NCBI RefSeq assembly: GCF_003148665.1
Contig: NZ_QGGQ01000004.1
Coordinates: 372,001-436,000 of the forward strand
DNA from: Maribacter polysiphoniae
Lineage (GTDB): Bacteria; Bacteroidota; Bacteroidia; Flavobacteriales; Flavobacteriaceae
Length of the DNA: 64,000 nucleotides
Direction: 5' to 3'
Positions 47,376 to 55,370 of this stretch are shown here, piece after piece. The notes beneath the pieces are model-generated. The model saw only the letters and a program-made list of their open reading frames with translations, did not search any database and was not told the DNA's origin. Position 1 is the first letter of the stretch, and the number at the start of each line of letters is the position of its first letter. Both the position numbers and the translations under genes were made by a program.

Positions 47376-48860
47376 TTAGACCACGTCGGGAACCGTAAAT
47401 CCCTTTCGGTACTCCCTAGTGAGCATTTTGTTTGCCTCTTTATCCTTAACGAAGGACTCTTGGTTACCGTCAATCCGTAATTCCCTTCCCAGTCGATAAG
47501 CAACATTGGCTATCAATGGAAGTACTGTTGATTGATGACCCGTTTCTATATCACAAGTCAATTCAGACCTATCATTGTTACGAACGGCGGAAATGAAATT
47601 ATCAAATATGGCATCTCCCCCTCCGCTTCCGGTCAAATCAAGGGGATCATAAGAATCGTCTTTTTCCCCAGAGGTAGGTCCAGCCTCGTTTTTGCGACCA
47701 AAAAAGGTTTGCCAATTACCACCGGCATCAATCTGCATCCACCCTTCCGTTCCTAAAACAATGGTTCCTATTTTAACAGGGGTCGCATTGGTGGTTGCCG
47801 ATATTTTACCATCACCGGTAAGCTGTATATTGGGTAAAAGCACACCTTCCGGATTTGTGGTTAAGCCCCGGGTTCCAAATTCCAGGATTTTGCCATCTTC
47901 ATATTCGAAAAGTGACGTTTGTGAATTTGGGGTCTCTTGCGATGAATTATATCCATAATAACCCCCCATTGAATTTACCCTGACCGGCAGTTCATCTTTC
48001 CCCAAAGCCCATCGGGCCACGTCAAACTGATGGGGACCTTGATTACCCGTGTCTCCATTACCATAGTCCCAATGCCAATGCCAATTGTAATGGAACCTAT
48101 TTCTGTTGAAAGTCCGTTTAGGTGCCGGGCCAAGCCACATATCATAATGTACCTTGTCCAAATACGGTTGGGTATAGGGTGTCTCATAACTTCCAGACTC
48201 CAAATTCATCCGGAATTTTTCACCGGTCTTCATCGCCCCATCAGGATATTGACCAATATTCGCCCTCGGCTTAAAACAGAGTCCTCGAGTCATATATACC
48301 TCACCCAATTTACCATCGCGAATGAACTTCATGGCCCTAATCGTACTATCTATGGAACGGTTTTGATAACCGACCTGTACCAATACATTGTGTTTTCGTG
48401 AGGCCTCTATCATTTTTCGACCTTCAAAAACATTATGCGAGGATGGTTTTTCAACATACACATGCTTACCTGCCTGTGCCGCCCAAATGGTTGACAGGGC
48501 ATGCCAATGGTTTGGGGTCGCAACGGATACCGCATCAATCTCATTATCATCAAAAACACGTCGCATGTCCCATTCTGTTTTGGGGCGGTACCCTCCCAAT
48601 TCCTCCACTTGATCCAGGCGTTCCTTGAAGAGGTTTTCATCTACATCAACAAGATATTTTAAACGTACATTCTTCATTTTCCCAAAATTATCGATATGGG
48701 TCCCTCCCCTTCCCCGGATACCGATAACCGCCATTTGAATGGCATCGTTCGAGCCAAGGATACGACCATAAGAAAGAGCACTAGTAGAAAGCATTGAGGC
48801 CCCCACTAATCCAGCAGACCCTTTCTTGATAAATTTTCTCCTGGTGATTTTTTTCTTCAT
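47376..48860 (-). CDS. Tat-exported Gfo/Idh/MocA-family oxidoreductase
   Basis: 494 aa with a twin-arginine signal (TRRKFIKKG, residues 5-13), so it folds with its cofactor in the cytoplasm and works in the periplasm. The Rossmann motif is MAVIGIRGRGG (about 43-53), with the conserved VEKPSSHN (Lys in EKP, about 133). The C-terminal half has the GNGDTGNQGPHQFDVARWALG block of large exported family members, and the C-terminal REYRKGFTVP. Such enzymes use tightly bound NAD(P) and catalyse oxidation or redox-assisted glycoside cleavage. It is co-transcribed with the DUF6807 gene. Substrate unknown. Confidence 0.9.
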   Translation of the reverse strand: MKKKITRRKFIKKGSAGLVGASMLSTSALSYGRILGSNDAIQMAVIGIRGRGGTHIDNFGKMKNVRLKYLVDVDENLFKERLDQVEELGGYRPKTEWDMRRVFDDNEIDAVSVATPNHWHALSTIWAAQAGKHVYVEKPSSHNVFEGRKMIEASRKHNVLVQVGYQNRSIDSTIRAMKFIRDGKLGEVYMTRGLCFKPRANIGQYPDGAMKTGEKFRMNLESGSYETPYTQPYLDKVHYDMWLGPAPKRTFNRNRFHYNWHWHWDYGNGDTGNQGPHQFDVARWALGKDELPVRVNSMGGYYGYNSSQETPNSQTSLFEYEDGKILEFGTRGLTTNPEGVLLPNIQLTGDGKISATTNATPVKIGTIVLGTEGWMQIDAGGNWQTFFGRKNEAGPTSGEKDDSYDPLDLTGSGGGDAIFDNFISAVRNNDRSELTCDIETGHQSTVLPLIANVAYRLGRELRIDGNQESFVKDKEANKMLTREYRKGFTVPDVV

Positions 48861-49244
48861 AATACTCTGTTTTTATATATGCGTTTGTCTATTTTTCTTT
48901 TGGGGATTTCAACAAAGTAAACCATAATAAAAACGTGATGCTTCAACTATTTTGCTCTTTATACGTGCTCGTTTGACCTTTTCGTTTTATAGTTTCTGCA
49001 ACCCTAACCGTTCTTAAATCAATCCATTAAAGGGATTTTCTATTTTTTTAAAAAAATCCATCTTTATTTATGTTTAAATCCAAAATGTCAATATTCCATG
49101 TAAAAACAGTAAAATAGAAGAAACACAACAAGTAAGGTATATACTATATTTAGGATTCGGAATGGGCTTTTGCCCTTCCTTAGATTCTACCCACAGGAAA
49201 AAATAGTTTTCTGGATAAGATATCAATCAACTAAAACGAAACGA
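48861..49244. promoter_or_regulatory. Divergent intergenic region before the esterase gene
   Basis: 384 bp, no gene. On the plus strand it contains GTCAATATTCCATGTAAA (49087-49104), the element shared with P1 and P3, followed by AACAGTAAAATAG. TATATTTA near 49145-49152 is a weak -7 candidate. On the minus strand, for the Gfo/Idh gene, I see no exact TAnnTTTG. Confidence 0.45.
49087..49104 (+). repeat. Recurrent element GTCAATATTCCATGTAAA, copy A
   Basis: Exact 18-mer shared with 55228-55245. It is 141 bp upstream of the esterase start and preceded by the T-rich TTTATGTTTAAA. See copy B and the minus-strand copy at 7441-7456. Confidence 0.6.
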
Positions 49245-50396
49245 ATGGGAAAGCTTTTTATTTATGTGTTTTTTATGACCCTCGCGCTCAATGCCCAAGA
49301 AGACATGTTGTGCCAAGGAAGCTATTGGACAGAAGACCAAGCCAATTTGAAGATGAAGGACTTCGCCACCCAATGGAATGACCTTCCTTCTTGGGAAAAA
49401 CGAGCCAATATCCTTCGAACAGGAATTATTAAAGGGATGAAATTGGATAAAATGCCACAAGTCAAGGGTAATTTCAATCCAATCATTCGAGACAAGAAAG
49501 TAATGGATGGTTATTCCGTTGAAAATATTGCCATCGAAAGCTTTCCCGGATTTTATATCACCGGAAACCTATACCGACCCAATGACCCCGATAAAAAAAA
49601 TGCAGCCATTCTTTCCCCCCATGGCCATTTATCGGACAAGCGCTTAAAAGAGGATGTACAAACCCGGTGTGCCGTACTGGCCCGAATGGGTGCTATTGTG
49701 TTTGCCTACGATATGGTCGGTTATGCCGAATCAACACAGGTAACTCACAAAATGCCGATTGCCTTATTGTTACAAACCTGGAACAGTAAGCGGGTACTTG
49801 AGTACCTGCTCTCTCGACCGGATGTTGACCCTGAACGGATCGGAATGACAGGAGGCTCTGGTGGGGGTACACAAACCTTTGTACTGGCCGCTATCGACAA
49901 CCGTATAAAAGTCGCCGCACCAACCGTTCAGGTTTCCGCCCATTTCTTTGGAGGTTGTGTCTGTGAAAGCGGTATGCCAATCCATAAAAGTGCTAACCAT
50001 CAGACCAATAATGTGGAAATTGCCGCGCTTTGCGCACCACGACCCCTTTTACTTATTTCAAATGGATCGGATTGGACAAGGAATACACCGCGAATCGAAT
50101 ACCCATATATTCAGAAAGTATATGCCTTGTACAATGCAGAGCATAAGGTTGAAAATGTCCATTTTCCTATGGAAAAACATGATTACGGCCCCTCAAAACG
50201 TGCAGCGGCTTATATGTTCTTTGCCTACCGTCTCAAATTGGACAAGGGCAAGGTCACCATTACAAATGGGGTTAAGGAGGATTTTGTTACGATTTTACCC
50301 AAAGATGACCTAAAAGTGTTTACAAAAACCCACCCAAGGCCTGAAAATGCCATAATAGGAGATCAGGCTATCATGGATTATTTGGGAATCCATTAA
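49245..50396 (+). CDS. Secreted alpha/beta hydrolase, acetyl-xylan-esterase-like
   Basis: 383 aa from ATG 49245, which begins a signal peptide (ends about residue 16, LNAQ); the frame is open for 25 codons upstream without signal features. Catalytic parts: SPHGHLSDK (oxyanion), GMTGGSGGGTQTF with the nucleophile Ser, NGSDWT with the acid Asp, and EKHDYG with the His. Family resembles abhydrolase_7/AXE1-like esterases that remove acetyl or methyl esters from polysaccharides. Transcribed alone, with a control element shared with P1 and P3, so probably induced with them. Confidence 0.86.
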   Translation: MGKLFIYVFFMTLALNAQEDMLCQGSYWTEDQANLKMKDFATQWNDLPSWEKRANILRTGIIKGMKLDKMPQVKGNFNPIIRDKKVMDGYSVENIAIESFPGFYITGNLYRPNDPDKKNAAILSPHGHLSDKRLKEDVQTRCAVLARMGAIVFAYDMVGYAESTQVTHKMPIALLLQTWNSKRVLEYLLSRPDVDPERIGMTGGSGGGTQTFVLAAIDNRIKVAAPTVQVSAHFFGGCVCESGMPIHKSANHQTNNVEIAALCAPRPLLLISNGSDWTRNTPRIEYPYIQKVYALYNAEHKVENVHFPMEKHDYGPSKRAAAYMFFAYRLKLDKGKVTITNGVKEDFVTILPKDDLKVFTKTHPRPENAIIGDQAIMDYLGIH

Positions 50397-50568
50397 AAGG
50401 GACCTCCAGCATACGGTCCAATGACATCCAACTCAAAAGAAAAACAAAATGGGTATATGGGATTACTATCGATATGCCTATATACCCGGCTAGGTCACCC
50501 AATTGTCCATGGAGGGAGGTTCACACAAAATGTGTCATCACGTTACTCCATATTTCTTCTCTTTAGGT

Positions 50569-51543
50569 TTATCCTTGCCCGACCTCGATTCCTGTGTTTG
50601 CTGTTTTCAGGCGTTCATTTTCCCATCCATGGTCGACATATTCCCATGTGAAGTCATCACCTTGCACTTTGATCTTCATAAAACCTTCTTTGGTGTTGTG
50701 TCTTCGACCTTTCCATCCGTTTCCTGCAATAGAGCCACCGGTTAAAAAATGGAATCGGTCATTTACAAATCCATATTCCTTCCAATGGATATGTCCCTGC
50801 AACACCAATTTTAAATTGTAACCTTCCAACATCCTAAACACTTCAAAGCCGTTGCTCACCGTACGGCTTCCCTCACTCCCATTTAACTGGGAATAGGCAC
50901 ATATCATAGGAATATGGGTCGTTATTACAATGGGTGTTGCCTTATCGACCTTGTTTAGGTCTTCGGCCAACCACTGCAATTGCTCTTTATGAAAAACACC
51001 TTTGTACCGCTTGCTTTCCGTTACATCCAACGAATTCAAAGTGATAAAATGCCAACCCTTATGATCAAATGAATAATAGGTGTCCCCGAAATGTCTTTCC
51101 CACATGCCATACTTATAATCAGGATGGTCCGGACCTTCGGGACTTTCCTCATAAATCCCGAATAAATCATGGTTTCCGATACAATTATAAACCGGCATTT
51201 CAAACCCCTTGCTCATATCCTTATACAAGCTAAACAGCGATTCACTCTTTTCAAAATTACCGCGCATGACATCATAAACAAGGTCACCTCCAGTGATAAC
51301 AAAATCAGGATTCAACCCATTCACCTTATCGATGGCCATCTGAAAACCTTTTGGGGCATTCATTTCCGGCTTGATATGGATATCGGTCAAAAAAGCGAAT
51401 TCAAAGGAATCACCCGCATCCGTTTTTGTCCCCAAAGTGCCTTGTCGGCATGAGTTTGATAGAAAAGGAACTGCCGCCGCTGCCAATCCCGTGCGGAACA
51501 AGAAAGATCTTCTTCCCAAACCATCTTTATTACGATCTTTCAT
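50569..51543 (-). CDS. Tat-signal metallophosphoesterase (Calcineurin-like)
   Basis: 324 aa. The N-terminus has a twin-arginine motif (GRRSFLFRTG, 10-19) and a lipobox-like SNSC (Cys32), so it is a Tat-exported lipoprotein. Dimetal ligands in order: FLTDIHIKP (Asp, His), TGGDLVYD, IGNHDLFG, ITTHIPM and LQGHIHWKEYG. It hydrolyses phosphomonoesters or diesters, possibly cyclic nucleotides or sugar phosphates, in the periplasm. It follows the D-2-hydroxyacid dehydrogenase gene by 57 bp. It is distinct from the three PAP-type genes because the Fn3 domain is absent. Confidence 0.88.
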   Translation of the reverse strand: MKDRNKDGLGRRSFLFRTGLAAAAVPFLSNSCRQGTLGTKTDAGDSFEFAFLTDIHIKPEMNAPKGFQMAIDKVNGLNPDFVITGGDLVYDVMRGNFEKSESLFSLYKDMSKGFEMPVYNCIGNHDLFGIYEESPEGPDHPDYKYGMWERHFGDTYYSFDHKGWHFITLNSLDVTESKRYKGVFHKEQLQWLAEDLNKVDKATPIVITTHIPMICAYSQLNGSEGSRTVSNGFEVFRMLEGYNLKLVLQGHIHWKEYGFVNDRFHFLTGGSIAGNGWKGRRHNTKEGFMKIKVQGDDFTWEYVDHGWENERLKTANTGIEVGQG

Positions 51544-51600
51544 TAATAAGGTATTTATTCAACATATGTCAGAGTATTCGAAATGGAAAACCCATTCGTA

Positions 51601-52563
51601 TCAATTCACTTTATTAATAGGATTACCCTGTAGGTATGCGTTAAGATTATCGATAGCCAAATTCAACAACCTAGCCCTGGATTCCTTCGAGGCCCATGCA
51701 ATATGGGGGGTAATGATACAGTTTTTGGCCTTTAAGAGCGGGTTATCCGCTTCAATGGGTTCCGTCGATACCACATCAATGGCCGCACCGGCCACTTTTC
51801 CATGATCCAAGGCCTCCTTTAAATCCTTTTCGACAACCAACTGTCCCCGGGCTGTATTTATGAGCATTACACCATCCTTCATCTTAGCTATGTTGGCCGC
51901 ATTTATAATTCCTTCGGTATCAGGAGTCAATGGACAGTGTAGACTAATAACATCCGATTCCGTCAATAGCCCATCCATATCAACATACTTACAGGTCGTT
52001 GTTTCCAATTCGGGCCGCCTACGGCTAGCAGAGGCTAAAATATTCATTCCAAAGGCCTCGGCTAATTTAGCGGTTGCCCTTCCTATTCGTCCAAAACCAA
52101 TAATCCCCATGGTCTTCCCTTCCAGTTCGACCAAAGGATAGTTCCAAAAGCTAAAATCCTTGCTATTCGTCCATTCCCCCTGTTTTACGGCTCGATTGTG
52201 TTCACCAACATGATGGCATATCTCAAGAAGTAAGGCCATCGTCATTTGAGCTACGGCAGTGGTACCATAGGTGGGTACATTGGTGACCGTTATACCCAAA
52301 TCTTTTGTCGCCTGCATATCGACTACATTATACCCTGTAGCCAAAACCCCTATATATTTTAAAGATGGCGTCCTTTCAAGGACTTCTTTTGGCAAAGGTG
52401 TTTTATTTGTGAAAATGACCTCGGCATTACCAATGGCATCCACGATTACCTCATTGGAGAATTCGGTTCTATCGTATACCGTCAATTCGCCCAAAGCCTC
52501 TAATTTTTCCCAACTCAAATCGCCGGGGTTCAAGGTATACCCATCAAGGACTACTATTTTCAT
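51601..52563 (-). CDS. D-2-hydroxyacid dehydrogenase (glycerate/hydroxypyruvate type)
   Basis: 320 aa, cytoplasmic, NAD-dependent. Motifs: GVLATGYNVVD (substrate-binding loop), GIIGFGRIGRATAKLA (Rossmann dinucleotide fold, about 151-166), INTARGQLV with catalytic Arg, DVVSTEPIEADNPLL with Glu, and ITPHIAWAS with catalytic His. It fits the glycerate dehydrogenase (HprA) subgroup by length and the TGYNVVD loop. It could turn hydroxypyruvate or a related keto-acid from the aldolase route into D-glycerate. First gene of a two-gene unit with the metallophosphoesterase and divergent from GH92. Confidence 0.9.
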   Translation of the reverse strand: MKIVVLDGYTLNPGDLSWEKLEALGELTVYDRTEFSNEVIVDAIGNAEVIFTNKTPLPKEVLERTPSLKYIGVLATGYNVVDMQATKDLGITVTNVPTYGTTAVAQMTMALLLEICHHVGEHNRAVKQGEWTNSKDFSFWNYPLVELEGKTMGIIGFGRIGRATAKLAEAFGMNILASASRRRPELETTTCKYVDMDGLLTESDVISLHCPLTPDTEGIINAANIAKMKDGVMLINTARGQLVVEKDLKEALDHGKVAGAAIDVVSTEPIEADNPLLKAKNCIITPHIAWASKESRARLLNLAIDNLNAYLQGNPINKVN

Positions 52564-52632
52564 TCTAATATATTTTACTCAAAAGACCCATTATCCCCTG
52601 CCCAAAACAGTTGTTTTAAAATGGCTTCTTTA

Positions 52633-52640
52633 CAAATATA
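52633..52640 (-). promoter_or_regulatory. Candidate -7 element of the D-2-hydroxyacid dehydrogenase gene
   Basis: TATATTTG on the minus strand fits TAnnTTTG and lies 70 bp before the start codon. No TTTG is visible at the -33 position. Confidence 0.45.
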
Positions 52641-52685
52641 AGACTTAAGACATTCCTATTATTTCCGCTATCTTATCCCATTTAC

Positions 52686-52728
52686 ATGTTATTTTAACTA
52701 TCGGATTATATTTACTAATTTATCTTTG
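52686..52728 (+). promoter_or_regulatory. Promoter with GTTA-TTT-TAAC palindrome, before the GH92 gene
   Basis: ATGTTATTTTAAC (52686-52698) starts 35 bp before the -7 element TATCTTTG (52721-52728), exactly as before the cytochrome/VCBS gene. The -7 element is 77 bp from the GH92 start codon. The missing -33 TTTG and the palindrome near -41 fit an activator-dependent promoter. Confidence 0.55.
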
Positions 52729-52786
52729 TTAAGCAGGTAATATTCTTTAGGTGACTAAGAAATAACCTCAACCAAACTTTAAAACC

Positions 52787-52791
52787 GGAGG
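52787..52791 (+). promoter_or_regulatory. Strong ribosome binding site before GH92
   Basis: GGAGG six bases before the ATG at 52798. Most genes in this window have no such sequence, as usual in Bacteroidota, so this one stands out and fixes the GH92 start. Confidence 0.6.
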
Positions 52792-52797
52792 ATTCCC

Positions 52798-55170
52798 ATG
52801 AAAAATTTACTGAACCTGATATATCCACTTACGTTTTCAATGTTCTTTGCATGTACCCAGATCGGTTATACACAGGCCAAGACGCCCAGTGCGTATGTGG
52901 ACCCCTTTATTGGTACCGACTTTTTTGGGCACACCTATCCCGGTGCAGCATTACCCAATGCACTTGTGCATTTAAGTCCGGATGTATATACAGAGGGCTG
53001 GACCTACTGTGCGGGTTATATCTATTCTGAAAGTTCAATCATGGGTTTCAGCCACACCCACTGGAGTGGTGTTGGCATGGTCAATGGTGGCGAGATATTA
53101 CTGATGCCCACGGTGAACCAAAAACTACAGATCGTACCGGGTTCCTTGGAAGATCCCGATGCAGGGTATCGCTCACGATTCGACCACTCCGAAGAGCGTG
53201 CCACACCGGGCTATTACACGGTAAAACTAAAGGATTATGATGTTAACGTTGAACTAACGGCTACCCAACGGGCTGGTTTTCATCGTTATACATTCCCAGA
53301 ATCAACGAATTCGCGCATTATTTTGGATGTTGGCCATCAAATCGGGGATATGACCAAAGGCGAACTATCCGAACTCAAGATTGTCGATGACCACCGTATT
53401 GAAGGTGCGAAAGGTGCAGGGCTAGGAAAAGTGTATTTTGTAGCGGAGTTCAGCAAACCCTTTTTATATTATGGCACTTTTGACGCCACGTATAAGACCC
53501 CTGAATCCAATGGCAGTATTTTCCCATACAAAAACGCCGAGGTAGGTGATAAAATAGGGGCATTTGTACAATACCATACTGCAAAAGACGAACAGGTTTT
53601 AGTAAAAGTAGGCCTATCCTACACCAGTATTGAGGGTGCGCGAAGAAACCTCCAGCAGGAAATACCTAACTGGGATTTTGATGGTGTAAGGGATAACGCA
53701 AAAAAAATATGGGACAAGGAGCTTTCAAAAATCACCGTTAAAGGAGGCTCTGAAGACCAAAAACAGATTTTCACCACCGCACTCTACCGATCTCTGTTAG
53801 CGCAATATATTTCACAGGATGTCGATGGTAAATATTTTGGTTCGGATGGAAAAATACACGAAGCCAAGGACTTCGATTTTTATGGGTCTTTTTCATGTTG
53901 GGACACTTACCGAACCCAGCATCCCTTACTAACCCTTGTGGCTCCTGAACACGTAAACGACTATATCAAATCGATAGCGGCAAAGGTTGAAAATTATGGA
54001 TGGCTACCAGCCCAACACTTTTTAAACGTCTATGGGGAGTCCATGGTCGGCGATCACCTGATCCCGATTATTGTGGACGCCTATTTAAAAGGGTATCGCG
54101 ATTTCGATATCAACCTATTGTACAAGGCGATGAGAAAAAAAGCTTTGGAACTACCCAAATCCCCCATTTCGAAGGATGTGGGGCGCTCGGGGTTGACTTA
54201 TTATCTTGAAAAAGGATATGCCCCCATCGATAAGGTGACCGAGGCAGTACCCAATACCCTTGAATTGGCCTATGATGACTGGTGTATTGCCCAATTGGCC
54301 AAAGCGCTTAACAAACCAAATGACTATGCCCTATTCATGAAACGGGCCAACAATTACAAGAATGTCTGGGATTCCAAAACCCAATTCATGCGCCCCAAAA
54401 AATATGATGGCACTTGGCTCCCTGAAATCGGGGACAACAAGCAGGAAATCATCAAGAATGGTGACCACAGTTATTACAAATACTTTGACCCCTTATTGGT
54501 TGGTCGACGTCCAAATCGCCACTATACCGAATCGAATGCCTGGCAATATATATGGTCTGTACAACATGACCCGCAAGGACTCATATCCCTTTTCGGGAAC
54601 AAAAAAGAATTTATCGCCAAGCTCGATACCTTTTTTGAGATGAGTCCGGTTATTAGTCCACCAAAGTATGTAGGTGTGGTCGGCACCATAGGGCAATATG
54701 TCCATGGCAACCAACCTTCGCATCATGTTGCCTATTTATACAATTATGCCGGCCAGCCATGGAAAACACAATTCAGGGCCCGCCAAGTAATGGATAAAAT
54801 GTACCGAATAGGTCCTGGCGGCCTTCCGGGAAATGAGGATATGGGTTCACTTTCATCCTGGTATGTGTTAAGTGCCATGGGTATTTACCCTATGGCCCCA
54901 GGAAATACTGTTTATACGATTGGCAGTCCGCTTTTTGATGAATTGAGTCTACACCCCACAAAAAACAAAACATTTACGGTACGCGCCCAAAACAATTCCA
55001 AGAAGAACGTATACATCCAATCCGCAACCTTCAACGGTAAACCTTTCAACAGAACATGGATTACCCATGAGGAAATTGTCAAAGGAGGTGTTCTTCAATT
55101 TAAGATGGGACCACAGCCAAACACGAAATGGGGCACGGACAAAATACCTACATCCTTATTACCCAACTAG
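52798..55170 (+). CDS. GH92 exo-alpha-mannosidase
   Basis: 790 aa with a signal peptide (about residues 1-26, TQA). GH92 hallmarks: YVDPFIGTDFFGHTYPGA (34-51), GFSHTHWSGVG (about 83-93), GSFSCWDTYRTQHPLL (about 366-381), ESNAWQYIW, HGNQPSHHVAYLYNYAG and GNEDMGSLSSWYVLSAMGIYPM. Members are calcium-dependent inverting exo-alpha-1,2/1,3/1,4/1,6-mannosidases, some acting on mannose-1-phosphate-6-mannose. Length fits the family. It implies mannose in the substrate. It is followed 200 bp later by P3 and P4, and its promoter shares the 13-mer palindrome. Confidence 0.95.
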   Translation: MKNLLNLIYPLTFSMFFACTQIGYTQAKTPSAYVDPFIGTDFFGHTYPGAALPNALVHLSPDVYTEGWTYCAGYIYSESSIMGFSHTHWSGVGMVNGGEILLMPTVNQKLQIVPGSLEDPDAGYRSRFDHSEERATPGYYTVKLKDYDVNVELTATQRAGFHRYTFPESTNSRIILDVGHQIGDMTKGELSELKIVDDHRIEGAKGAGLGKVYFVAEFSKPFLYYGTFDATYKTPESNGSIFPYKNAEVGDKIGAFVQYHTAKDEQVLVKVGLSYTSIEGARRNLQQEIPNWDFDGVRDNAKKIWDKELSKITVKGGSEDQKQIFTTALYRSLLAQYISQDVDGKYFGSDGKIHEAKDFDFYGSFSCWDTYRTQHPLLTLVAPEHVNDYIKSIAAKVENYGWLPAQHFLNVYGESMVGDHLIPIIVDAYLKGYRDFDINLLYKAMRKKALELPKSPISKDVGRSGLTYYLEKGYAPIDKVTEAVPNTLELAYDDWCIAQLAKALNKPNDYALFMKRANNYKNVWDSKTQFMRPKKYDGTWLPEIGDNKQEIIKNGDHSYYKYFDPLLVGRRPNRHYTESNAWQYIWSVQHDPQGLISLFGNKKEFIAKLDTFFEMSPVISPPKYVGVVGTIGQYVHGNQPSHHVAYLYNYAGQPWKTQFRARQVMDKMYRIGPGGLPGNEDMGSLSSWYVLSAMGIYPMAPGNTVYTIGSPLFDELSLHPTKNKTFTVRAQNNSKKNVYIQSATFNGKPFNRTWITHEEIVKGGVLQFKMGPQPNTKWGTDKIPTSLLPN

Positions 55171-55227
55171 AAAACTTCAATTATTCTAACACTATATAGG
55201 TATATATTGCCAACATTATTTTAAAAG

Positions 55228-55245
55228 GTCAATATTCCATGTAAA
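55228..55245 (+). repeat. Recurrent element GTCAATATTCCATGTAAA, copy B
   Basis: Exact copy of the 18-mer at 49087-49104, here 126 bp before the P3 start, preceded by CATTATTTTAAAAG and followed by CCTTGTAGAATATAG. The minus-strand relative before P1 differs at one base in the first 16. Confidence 0.6.
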
Positions 55246-55370
55246 CCTTGTAGAATATAGGTGGTAATGTACTTATAAAATCGGTTTATTTGTTTTGAAT
55301 GTTATGCAGTGTTTTGCTTAACCGTATATCAACATCATTAACAATTAACCATCCTAACCTCATAGATATT

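Noticed and set aside
50421-50651. Small plus-strand ORF after the esterase
   Set aside because: Its second half is antisense to the metallophosphoesterase C-terminus and the protein has no plausible signal or fold.
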